From contig JARWMV010000021.1 in the NCBI GenBank assembly GCA_030998015.1, forward strand, positions 124,001 to 188,000: a stretch of DNA of 64,000 bases, read 5' to 3'. The position numbers and the translations under genes were made by a program. This stretch comes from Ceratorhiza oryzae-sativae. Its lineage: Eukaryota; Basidiomycota; Agaricomycetes; Cantharellales; Ceratobasidiaceae. Positions 56,019 through 64,000 of the stretch are shown here, one piece after another. Within the stretch, counting starts at the first letter, position 1, and the number at the start of each line of letters is the position of its first letter. The notes under the pieces are model-generated. The model did no database searches, had not been told where the DNA came from, and saw only the letters and a program-made list of their open reading frames with translations.

Positions 56019-57422
56019 TTAGGATCTCTTGGAGGATTTCGAGAGTCCTGAACGAGGCTCAGCAGAGCCTTTCTGTTTGGCCTGCCTCAATCGCTCCTTC
56101 TTGTAGTCTAGTACTGCATCCTTTGCTCCAGTAAGATCCTTCTCCCAAAGCCATTCATTTTCCTCAGGACCAAAGCCAACCCATTTGACAAGGTACTTCC
56201 ACTTTCCACGCTCACGTTTGCCATCTATAATTTTCTCAACCTCCTGAATATTATCTTCACCAGTTGGTGTCTCAATGGCTGGAGGTGGGGGTGGTACACG
56301 TATGGGGTCAACTCGATAAGGAGAGAGTTTGCCAATATAGAAGACATTGTGGACCTTCATAGATGCAGGTAGTTCAAGGTGGTAGGCAGCAGGAGAAATT
56401 TGCTCAGTTATCTTGAATGGCCCTAATCGCTGATGGTCTAGCTTCTTGGATGGTTGCTGAGTATGAATGTTTTTTGCATCAAGCCAGACCTTGTCACCAA
56501 TATTAAAGTTGGGCAGCACATTATTATTTCCAGCTTTCATGCGCTCCTTGGCCATGTGAAGTGAGCTGAGAACCTCTTCCTGCACTTGCACAAGTTGTTT
56601 GATATGTTCTTCTGCTGCAGGTACACTAGTAATCTCACCAGTGGGTGTAATGGATGGGTGTCGACCATACAAGGCAAAAAATGGGGAAGTGCCAGTTGCA
56701 CTGTGTGCTGCATTGTTGTAGGAGAACTCTGCAGTAGACAACCACTTGACCCAATCATCCTGTTTGTGTGATACAAATGCCCTCAGGTAGTGCTCTATTG
56801 TCTGGTTGACCCTTTCAGTTTGGCCATCTGTCTCTGGGTGGAATGCAGATGATAAACTAGGTCGGATTCCAAGTCTCTGATATAGCGCCTTCAGGAAATG
56901 GCTCTTGAAAGTGGGACCACGATCAGAGACAGTCTGGTCAGGAGTACCATGTAACTTCCATACGTTATCCAGGAATAGCTGAGCTAGTTCAGAGGCACTC
57001 ATAGACTCTCGACAAGGGATAAAATGACCAAACTTGGTGAATGAATCAATGACAACCAAGATACTGTCATATCCAGATGATTTTGGGAGTTTGACAATCA
57101 TATCATAAGAGATAATTGAGAATGGGCAAGTGGGCACTTCCAGTGTTTGCAATGGCAGAGGTGCTTGTTTGGCAGGGCAGATACGCTGACAGGTATCACA
57201 GTGCTCAACATAGCGATTGACCCATGCCTTCATACCCGGCCAGTAGTAGCTCCTAGATACCAACTCAAGTGAATGTGCCTGTCCTGGGTGTCCAGATACT
57301 GGTGAGTCATGGAACAACAGCAGAAGCAGGTGTTTGATCTTCTCATCATCAGGTACTACTACCCTGTTTTGATAGTGCAGAAGGCCATTTTGGAGTACAT
57401 AGTCCTTGAATTTTGCTCGCAC
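56019..57422 (-). CDS. G4 Pol C-terminal part: integrase and chromodomain
   Basis: Open for 467 codons to TAA at 56019. Integrase zinc domain: HDSPVSGHPGQ and CDTCQRIC. Catalytic core: SYDMIVKLPKSSGYD (Asp), SDRGPTFKSHF (Asp), DGQTERVNQT (Glu). The GPF-like part is QRLGPFKITEQ. The chromodomain is VEKIIDGKRERGKW, YLVKWVGFGPEENEWLWE. Chromodomains guide integration towards methylated-histone heterochromatin in chromoviruses, which fits the nested surroundings. It is part of the Gag-Pol polyprotein, not a separate gene. All catalytic residues look intact. Confidence 0.92.
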   Translation of the reverse strand: MRAKFKDYVLQNGLLHYQNRVVVPDDEKIKHLLLLLFHDSPVSGHPGQAHSLELVSRSYYWPGMKAWVNRYVEHCDTCQRICPAKQAPLPLQTLEVPTCPFSIISYDMIVKLPKSSGYDSILVVIDSFTKFGHFIPCRESMSASELAQLFLDNVWKLHGTPDQTVSDRGPTFKSHFLKALYQRLGIRPSLSSAFHPETDGQTERVNQTIEHYLRAFVSHKQDDWVKWLSTAEFSYNNAAHSATGTSPFFALYGRHPSITPTGEITSVPAAEEHIKQLVQVQEEVLSSLHMAKERMKAGNNNVLPNFNIGDKVWLDAKNIHTQQPSKKLDHQRLGPFKITEQISPAAYHLELPASMKVHNVFYIGKLSPYRVDPIRVPPPPPAIETPTGEDNIQEVEKIIDGKRERGKWKYLVKWVGFGPEENEWLWEKDLTGAKDAVLDYKKERLRQAKQKGSAEPRSGLSKSSKRS

Positions 57423-58257
57423 TGTAGCTGGTGCCTTTTCTGGGGAATTTCCAAGGAAGTGAAGGATGACTCTAAAGAAACATCCTCAGGGGTGCTGACT
57501 CGTATCATAGCTCTGATCTCTTCTTCTGTAGGTGCCTCAATACTGGCTGCAACCACAAACTGTGATTCAGGAATCATGACTTGGGCAGTTTCTGGGATAC
57601 GCGCATAGTCAGCTCTCCGTGATAGAGCATCTGGCTTCTCTGACTGTTTTCCAGGCCTGGTATGCAATGATAAAGTTATACGTTGCAAGGATTAGGTGCC
57701 AGCGAGCATGCTGACGATTGAAGTTGTGTGCAGTTTTCCAGTATTCTAAGTTTCTGTGATCAGTAAAAACTGTGACTGGATCCTTGGTTCCCTCCAGGTA
57801 AATGCGCCAATTCTCAAATGAACGAATGATGGCTAGGAGTTCTTTATCATGTGTATCATAGTTCCGCTCTGCTGGTGAGAAGCTCTCAGACATGAATGCA
57901 ATAGGATGTAAACGGCCATCATCCTGATGCTGATTTAGTACAGCACCCATGGCCACACCTGACACATCAGTTTCAAGGAAAAAAGGCTTATCCAGATCTG
58001 CATGTGCAAGAACAGGGCAAGTAGAAATTGCATGCTTAAGTTCATCAAAGGCCAGTTGCTGCATAGTTCCCCAAGTCCATGGTGTACCCTTGACTGTCAA
58101 ATCATGAAGTGAACGAGCTATTCGGCTAAATGACTTTATGAACCGTCTATAAAAATTGACAAATCCTAGAAATGACTGAACTTCCTTGACTGAGGTAGGA
58201 ACAGGCCATTCCTTCACTGCTTTGACCTTTGCTTCATCCATTGAGATCCCATCTACC
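57359..58257 (-). pseudogene. G4 RNase H and linker, one frameshift
   Basis: Continues the RT after the solo LTR: SMDEAKVKAVKEWPVP, SFLGFVNFYRRFI, then RNase H with FFLETDVSGVAMGAVL, SPAERNYDTHDKELLAI and FTDHRNLEYWKT. At about 57670 the frame changes (AYQAWKTVRE versus the expected RPGKQSEKPDALSRR) by a small indel. The downstream linker is EAPTEEEIRAMIRVSTPEDV. Confidence 0.85.
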
Positions 58258-58634
58258 TGTCACGAACTGACACGCATATATCCACTCTATAATATTTTCT
58301 CGATTTACTACATTTTATGAGATCATCTTCAAAACATACTTGCCTTTTATGGTATATCTGTGTCATGTGACTCAGGGAATGTTCCGGACCGGTAACCAAG
58401 ATGTATTTCAACTCCAATGTGAAATTCTGCAGTTCCGCAGTCGCTTCTACTGCTTCTATCTCTTATCTGTCGTGACTCACTGTACAGACTTGTTTGTTAT
58501 GATGTGGCTCGTACTATGTATATAAACCAGGTCAAGTTCGCAGAGGACTCCTCAAGAACTTGACCTCTCGTCGAATACAAGTTCTTTTATTTCTCTTACT
58601 ATTTTCCTCGTCGCCTGACTTGTCGTCGTCGACA
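58258..58634 (+). mobile_element. Family A solo LTR inside G4, CpG intact, duplication CTACC
   Basis: 377 bp, TGTCACGAACTGACACG to CGTCGTCGTCGACA, with CTACC at 58253-58257 and 58635-58639. About 20 CpGs are present where other copies have TG or CA. This is the best guide to the unmutated family A LTR. Confidence 0.95.
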
Positions 58635-59898
58635 CTACCAATATAATTAGCCCTAGGTAGGGTACTGTGGTGACATTAAAGAAACACTTGGACACCTTGC
58701 AGAACAGCTGGTTGTCTTTTAATCGGTAGAGCACCTCTTTGACATTTTGGGTATGCTTGGATGGGTCTTTGGAGAAAATAAGAATGTCATCAAGATAGAC
58801 AATCACAGAAATGTCTAGTAGGTCCCGAAGCAAATCATTCATGAAGTGTTGGAATGCAGCAGGAGTGTTGGTCAACCCAAAAGGCATTACTAGATACTCA
58901 AAGTGCCCAAACTTTGTATGGAATGCTGTCTTCCACTCATCCCCTTCACGAACCCTAACATTATTGTATCCCCAGCATAAATCTAGTTTGGTAAAAATCT
59001 TGGCACCTTGGAGTTTTGCAATAAGATCATCCTGTCTTGGGAGTGGGTACCGGTTCTTGACTGTTATATCATTTAGCTTACAGTAGTCCACCACTAAGCG
59101 CAATGAGCCATCAGATTTTTTAACAAACATAACAGGGGCACCAGCTGGGGATTTACTATGCCGGATTTTTCCCGTAGCCAAGCCCTCATCAATCATCTCC
59201 TTGAGGGCATCTGACTCTGCTGGAGTCATGCTATGAATTGGCCCAAATGGTGGGGTTTTGCCTTCCTCAAGGTCAATTGGGATGTCATATTCTCGATGGG
59301 GTGGAAGTTGTTTGAATTCTTCCTCTCCAAACACACTCAAGAACTCATGGTACTCAGTTGGGATTTGGTTTGCTAGGGGGGTGGGGAGGTCCTCATATGG
59401 CTCTTCCATAGCTGACTGAATGAGATCAGCACAGCAAGATGACTGACAGTAGGCACTCGGAAATGTAATTAAGAGCTTCTCCCAATCAATGTCTGGATTA
59501 TGTCTCTGTAACCAATTGAGGCCAAGGACTGTCTCAAAAGTTCCAGTATTACAGACATAGAAGCGCTGAGTGTTTTCGTGCTCATTCAGTCGTACAGGGA
59601 GCTCTACTGCATGCCATATTTTGCCTAGAGGCTTGCCCTCTATGTTCAGGACACGCTTAGGCTTGTCTAATTGGATTAGAGGGAGTGCAAGGCGTCGAAC
59701 TAAGTTGCCATTGATGAAACAGAGTGATGCTCCAGAGTCTACAAGTGCTTGAGTGGGTTTTTCTACTTTATTGACAGTCAGAGAGATTGGGACAATAAAA
59801 TTCTTTTTTAATGACAAGGTACATATATCTATCGTCTCAGACTTCGATTTCCTTCGGGACTTTGCACACGTGGTTGTACAAGTCCCTAGTCTTTTCCC
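58635..59898 (-). CDS. G4 Pol N-terminal part: protease and reverse transcriptase
   Basis: Read in the -1 frame from the slippery site at 59898..59892. Protease: QALVDSGASLCFINGNLV and ETVLGLNWL. Reverse transcriptase: the FGPIHSMTPAESDALKEM block, KSPAGAPVMFVKKSDGSLRL, FTKLDLCWGYNNVRVREGDE, the FGLTNTPAAFQHFMNDLL block and an intact SVIVYLDDILIFSKD. The frame is open from the slippery site to the solo LTR at 58634. YLDD is coded GAT GAC, without a CpG between the two Asp codons. Domain order and motifs are those of chromoviruses. Confidence 0.92.
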
Positions 59899-61139
59899 GA
59901 CTCAGCTCCAGACTCTGAACTCTCAGAATCAGGCTCTACTGCAGCATTTCCTGATTCCTTCTTGATTTTGATCTCTGTCTTCGTCTCTTTAGCACTAGAT
60001 AAACGCCAGCCTGTGCGGCAATCCTTGGCGTTGTGTCCTTTGCGCCCGCACTTGATGCATTCGCCTGCAGCTTTGCGCCGATCCTTCTCTGCCTGATCTA
60101 CGTAGCTGGTAGAGTTTGTCAATGCAGGGGTTCGCGTCACCTTGGTGGCTGCTGTTGACGCTGTACGAGTTGCACTAGAAGCCCCCTTGGGGCGATTGCG
60201 ATCCAAGTCGTTCTTGCGACGTGCGTTATCGATGCGAGTCGCAGCAGCAACGAGTTCGTTAAGGTCTTTTGGCTGTTCTGAAAGCATTGAGAGCTGCTCC
60301 TTAACCTTCCAGTGAAGTCCCCGCCTGAACTGCGCTCTATATGCGCTATCGTTCCAAGTAAGATCAGCCTTGAGCGTTTGGAACTCTGTCCAGTAGTCGG
60401 CAGTGGTGCCAGTTTGCTCTAGCTCTGTAATCTTTCGTTCTGCTGCACGCCCCGCGTCTGGATCGCCAAAAGCACTAAGAAACGCTGCTTCGAGGTCGCC
60501 CCATGAGTTCAGAGCAGTTGGCATTTCGCGACGTCGCCCCCTGCTAATGAGTGCCTCAAGAAGGGGCTGAGCCCAGTCGGCTGCTGCATCTTTGGTGTTC
60601 TGCAACAACCAGACCATTTCGGCGTTTTCGTCAGCAAATCGGTCTTGCATAAACGACAGGCAGACTGCCATGCGAGTCCACCACTGCTTCGCTGCTTTGC
60701 CTTTGGACTTCCCATCGTATGGATCAGGGATTGTGATCTTTGGGTTTCTGTATCCCTCTGGAGGAGCTGTTGTACCTCGGCGCACAGGCGTTGGCTCGCG
60801 TTTGGGCTGTTCTGGCATCTTCTCTTTTGGTTTGCTCGTCGCTAAGCCGCCGCTGGGCCCAAATGTTCTTTCCCCTAAGCCGAAATCATCGTCGTCATCG
60901 ACGTTGCCAACTTTGTTAATGAGTGACTGTAGCTTATTATCCATGCTCTGGATCGTTGCTTGATCCTCTTCTCGTAGAGCTAATAGCTTTTCGACGAGGG
61001 TTTTGAGCCCTTGGATCTCAGCAATGACTGCTTCGACCGACATTTGCGACGGTTGCAACGGGTTTGGGTTGAGTACTGAGGGTTCGTTGACTGGGGAACG
61101 TGCTCTGGAGTGGGAGTGACTTCGGGTAACAACGGGCAT
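59886..61139 (-). CDS. G4 Gag
   Basis: 417 codons, ATG 61139 to TAG 59886. An N-terminal basic, Ser/Pro-rich segment comes first, then a coiled coil (VIAEIQGLKTLVEKLL, DQATIQSMDNKLQSLINKV), an acidic run (DDDDDFG), the gag fold (KAAKQWWTRMAVCLSFMQDR, LNSWGDLEAAFLSAFGDPD, DYWTEFQTLKADLTWND) and the knuckle CIKCGRKGHNAKDC. The tail is Glu/Ser-rich. Complete and undamaged. CpG-rich, unlike the pol half of the element. Confidence 0.93.
   Translation of the reverse strand: MPVVTRSHSHSRARSPVNEPSVLNPNPLQPSQMSVEAVIAEIQGLKTLVEKLLALREEDQATIQSMDNKLQSLINKVGNVDDDDDFGLGERTFGPSGGLATSKPKEKMPEQPKREPTPVRRGTTAPPEGYRNPKITIPDPYDGKSKGKAAKQWWTRMAVCLSFMQDRFADENAEMVWLLQNTKDAAADWAQPLLEALISRGRRREMPTALNSWGDLEAAFLSAFGDPDAGRAAERKITELEQTGTTADYWTEFQTLKADLTWNDSAYRAQFRRGLHWKVKEQLSMLSEQPKDLNELVAAATRIDNARRKNDLDRNRPKGASSATRTASTAATKVTRTPALTNSTSYVDQAEKDRRKAAGECIKCGRKGHNAKDCRTGWRLSSAKETKTEIKIKKESGNAAVEPDSESSESGAESGKD
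59892..59898 (-). promoter_or_regulatory. -1 ribosomal frameshift site GGGAAAA in G4
   Basis: In gag frame the heptamer reads G-GGA-AAA, followed by GAC TAG. It fits X-XXY-YYZ exactly. The -1 frame is open from here into protease and RT without a stop, whereas gag ends 6 nt downstream. A stimulatory downstream structure was not modelled. Confidence 0.75.
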
Positions 61140-61745
61140 GTAAGACGCTCGTACAGCGTCAGGCGGACTGTAGGTTTAATACCGGTAAGGCGTTCTATTA
61201 GGGTACGACGGGGCGCCAGAGCGACTAGGTACTAGATACAAAAGCGATGGAGGTGGCCTCGCACACGATCTCGGCGGGGCGTGGTGAACCCGGCGGAGGC
61301 GAGGGCTTGTCTTCGTGCGAGTGGCGCCCAAGCGCTCGTTCGACAAGGTCAAAAAAATGGAGGGACTATGGTACAACGCTGGCAACCCAAGTGGGTCTTC
61401 ACGCAGCGAGGTGATGAATAACCGATACGAGGTCTGGTACTGTGGGTTGAGCGAGCCTCTCGGGATGACGTACCAATGGTACTCTCGGATAAGAAACACC
61501 GAGTCCTCTACGAGTTCAGCTGTACACTCGGGATTGAATCCCACGCCTCAGAGCACCAGAAGATAGGCTATAAGGCCACAGGCAAGTGCAATTGTCCGCA
61601 AGTGCGGCTCAGTCGAAAAACGCACTCGTGTGCGTCGTGGGAAGGTGGCGATAACGATTCGCCCTAGACCAGATACCTCGACGCTTGTGCGGAGGGTTTT
61701 CTCGGATACCAAAGGCTCAGTTAGCCTAGTAAGGTCGAAATACAG
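61140..61745 (-). other. G4 5' untranslated leader
   Basis: About 600 bp between the 5' LTR and gag; CpG-rich. Small open frames occur but none has domain features. Confidence 0.6.
61732..61743 (-). other. G4 self-priming primer-binding site
   Basis: Minus-strand GTATTTCGACCT, two bases inside the 5' LTR, is the exact reverse complement of AGGTCGAAATAC within the same LTR (61818..61807), about 31 bp downstream of a TATA-like ACATATACC. Confidence 0.75.
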
Positions 61746-62020
61746 TGCTACGACCCGTAGGAGGGCTCGTACTAAAACCGACAGACACAGTAAGGGGGAT
61801 GCAAAGGTATTTCGACCTGCGGAGCAGGCTCGAGATCCTTTGGTATATGTATTCACAGTAGCATACAATCGAAACCTAGTACATAAGCGAAAACCATACA
61901 AAAGAGGAAATACAACAAAGAAACGAGGCAGTCAGAATCTTGGCATTGCCCAATTGAGAAACAGGTCATATGGGCCATGGTATAAGTCCGGGGTAAGGCC
62001 GATTGGTGTGGCTCACGACA
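61746..62020 (-). repeat. G4 5' LTR
   Basis: 275 bp, identical to the 3' LTR except one C/T. TATA-like box about 61849..61841, predicted start near 61818. Confidence 0.93.
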
Positions 62021-62025
62021 ATTTT

Positions 62026-63859
62026 ACATTTTCTACAACAGCAACCTAGTTCGAGTGGCTAAAGCACCAACAGGACGGAACAAGAGAGAGGAGTTGGCGG
62101 TGGGCTACATTGACGATGTCGCGCTACTTGCGAGAGCATCCACAATGGAGGAGGCGGAGGAGAAGTTGAAGGATATGATGAAAAGGGATGGAGGGGCTCT
62201 GAAGTGGGCGGAGACGCACACATCGGAGTTCGCTCTGGAGAAGACGGCGTTGGTGGGGTTTACGAAGAGCAAGGAGAAGAAGGTGGGGCCGCTGCGCGTA
62301 GGGGGGGTGCTTATTAAGCCAGTCAAGTCGCACCGTTTTCTTGGGGTGGTCTTCAACGAGGAGCTAAGATGGGGAGAGCAGAGGGCGGCGGTGCTGAAGA
62401 CAGGGTCTAACTGGGTCAACCTCTTGAGGAGGGTGTCCAGGACGCGACATGGGCTGAAGCCAGAAGCCGCACAGCGACTACACCAAGCGGTATTCTTGCC
62501 AAAAGTGACATACGCAGCTGACATCTGGTGGGAACATGTTTGCAGGAACGAAATGGGGACACGAGACCTGGGAGCATCGGGCTTCACAAAGAAACTGCAA
62601 TCAATCCAGCGCACGTCAGCACTCAACATCACAGGCGCACTACGTACCTCACCAACAGATGCCCTCGACGCACACGCTGGAATCCTACCAATAAAACTCG
62701 AGCTGCAAAGAGCCTGCCATCGGGCAGCAGTACGACTGGCCTCCGTCCCAAGGAGCCACCCACTCCGGCAGCTTGTAGATAGAGAAGGGAAACACCTACC
62801 AGCTGAGCACCGTTCCCCACTGCAGATGCTACTCGCGACCACTGAAGTAAATGTAGCAGAGTACGCACCAAAAGCCCAAAGTGGCGACCTCCAGAAGACG
62901 CTTGCAAAACTGCAAGTCACGATTGCGGAGTCGAGAGAGGAGGCCATTGACTTCGAGAAGACAACTACGGCAGATATCAAAATATTCACTGACGGGTCGA
63001 TGAAGGACGGCGGCGTGGGAGCGGCGGCAGTTCTGGTTAGGGAAGGGGCTGAAGACCGTACACTCAAGGTGTACCTAGGGTCAGACAAGGAGCATGAGGT
63101 GTACGAAGCTGAGGTAGTGGGGTTGCAGCTGGGACTTCGCTTACTGGAAACGGAGAGATGGCCGATGGAGGATGTGATAATATTCATGGATAACCAGGCG
63201 GTGCTGCGCACGCTGATGGCGGGGAAGACAAAACAGCTCTCAAACATGTTCGCTGACTTAAATTCTATACTACACAGGGTATATAGGAGACACGGCCAAA
63301 TACAAATCGAGGTGAGGTGGATACCGGGGCACGAGGGGGTGGACGGAAACGAGAAGGCGGACGAGGCGGCCAGGGAGGCAGAAGCGCACGGGAAGAACTC
63401 CCAGAGAACCTGAGGGAAAGGATACCGACAAACCCCACGGCAGCCAAGAGAGTATTTAGGGAGACCCTGCTCAGGAGATGGAAACAGGAGGTCGACGACA
63501 CAAGGAAAGAAAAGCTACAAAACCTGGACCCGAGCTACCCGTCGTTGAAGTTCTTCAAGGAGGCCAAATCTCTCAGCCGACGCGAATTTGCGATTTTGGT
63601 GCAGCTTCGACTCGAGCACTTCCCAGTTGCAGTGTACCTGGAACGCTTCAAGAAGGTCGAATCCCCGATGTGCCCAGACTGTGGTATGAGTGAGCAGACC
63701 GTATTTCACCTACTGATGACCTGCCCAGCGCACAGAGAGGCACGGAAGCTACGAACGAGAGAAGTAGGCGACGCATCGAGATCATTTAGAGCGCTTTTGC
63801 AACCGGGGAAAGCGACACGGCACCTCATCCAATATTTAGAGCGAGTAGGAGCCATATAG
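62026..63859 (+). pseudogene. LINE ORF2, second part: RT end, RNase H, C-terminal zinc motif
   Basis: YNSNLVRVAKAPTGRNKREE leads to the intact catalytic GYIDDVALLA (about 62104-62133). The thumb region follows (LRVGGVLIKPVKSHRFLGVV, LPKVTYAADIWWEH). RNase H shows IKIFTDGSMKDGGVGAAAVL, YEAEVVGLQLGLRLLE, FMDNQAVLRTL and RWIPGHEGVDGNEKADEAAR. A frame change at about 63400 leads to the last part (to 63859) with CPDCGMSEQTVFHLLMTC, a CX2CX7HX4C motif usual at the end of such LINEs. Codon use is CpG-rich. The encoded enzyme would do target-primed reverse transcription; RNase H marks the Tad/I-like groups. Confidence 0.88.
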
Positions 63860-64000
63860 AGCCTCATAAATATGAACTTAATTACGCGACGGGACGCTCT
63901 GGGGCACTAAAACGGTCGAAGCGGCCGGACGGCAGGGGAGCGTAGGCTCGTCTGTCGGGCATTGCTAGGAGCGAAGGGAAGGGGGCTCAGGGGCCGACGA
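63860..64000 (+). other. LINE 3' untranslated region (to window edge)
   Basis: CpG-rich, non-coding, beginning after the ORF2 stop at 63857-63859. No poly(A) or target duplication before the window ends. Confidence 0.5.

Larger units (their letters stand above)
55733..62020 (-). mobile_element. G4: chromovirus, full length, duplication ATTTT
   Basis: 6288 bp with ATTTT at 55728-55732 and 62021-62025. LTRs are 275 bp (61746..62020 is the 5' LTR, 55733..56007 the 3' LTR) and show a single difference (GGGCTTGTAC versus GGGCTCGTAC, a CpG site). The order on the minus strand is priming site, gag, -1 frameshift, protease-RT-RNase H-integrase-chromodomain, polypurine tract AAGGGGGGGATAG. It is inactivated by a family A solo LTR (58258..58634) and one frameshift near 57670. 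Confidence 0.93.
52147..63859 (+). mobile_element. LINE (Tad/I-like non-LTR retrotransposon), split by G4
   Basis: ORF1 (52147..53706), ORF2 (53699..55732 and 62026..63859), and a 3' tail to beyond 64000. G4 (55733..62020, duplication ATTTT) lies inside the RT. Joining 55732 to 62026 gives a continuous RT segment between GIDQGCPLL and GYIDDVALLARA. Left of G4 the element is CpG-poor with many transitions; right of G4 it is strongly CpG-rich. Confidence 0.88.

Noticed and set aside
62105..63247. 380-codon minus-strand open frame
   Set aside because: Antisense to LINE RT and RNase H, Ser/Ala/Arg-rich, no domain.
1..64000. CRISPR array, rRNA, telomere repeats, bacterial operons
   Set aside because: None seen; introns, element types and promoter layout are eukaryotic.

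Overview
The window looks like a fungal chromosome segment, most probably from an agaricomycete basidiomycete. Three short-intron host genes (introns of 50-72 nt, GT-AG) sit at the left. Everything from about 4.5 kb to the right edge is transposon sequence of types common in mushroom genomes: chromodomain Ty3 elements, Ty1/copia, a Tad-like LINE, hAT, KDZ and a DDE_3-type transposon. The lineage call is inference from gene structure and element mix; no ribosomal or mitochondrial marker is present.

Host genes (1-4.4 kb, CpG-rich). These are the 5' end of a DUF6606 protein (minus strand, running off the left edge), a three-exon CTR copper transporter (plus), and a four-exon TANGO2/NRDE-family protein (minus). 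A doubtful spliced minus-strand transcript follows at 3.5-4.4 kb.

Transposon block (4.5-64 kb). Family A is a Ty3 chromovirus with LTRs of about 375 bp. It appears as G0 (minus, 3' half, 6.6-10.2 kb), G1 (10.2-17.4 kb), G5 (minus 5' piece, 24.6-25.2 kb), G2 (3' part, 26.5-30.3 kb) and G3 (full length, target duplication CATAT, 37.5-44.4 kb), plus six solo LTRs, each with a 5-bp target duplication. Family B is known here only from its 1.31-kb LTR (three complete copies and one fragment). A second, unrelated Ty3 lineage (family C, minus) occupies 18.6-24.2 kb. A hAT fragment (31.2-33.6 kb), a copia element (34.0-37.5 kb, then 44.4-44.5 kb), a DDE_3-type element with TIRs of about 280 bp (44.6-48.0 kb), a KDZ transposase remnant (48-49.9 kb) and another hAT remnant (50.6-50.8 kb) follow. 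A LINE covers 51.6-64 kb. Its reverse transcriptase is split by G4, a nearly young chromovirus (55.7-62.0 kb, minus, target duplication ATTTT, LTRs with one visible difference), and G4 is in turn split by a CpG-rich family A solo LTR.

Two themes connect the block. First, almost all copies are decayed at CpG: former CG sites read TG or CA, Arg CGA codons have become TGA or CAA, and the catalytic YxDD of five reverse transcriptases is broken at Asp codons that would have followed a C. The right edge and the first 4.5 kb keep their CpGs. Second, both chromovirus families A and G4 appear to be self-priming (Tf1/sushi type): the sequence just inside the 5' LTR is the exact reverse complement of the predicted 5' end of the transcript. 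G4 also shows a canonical -1 frameshift heptamer between gag and pol, and family A carries an extra, unrecognised open region with a zinc knuckle upstream of gag.
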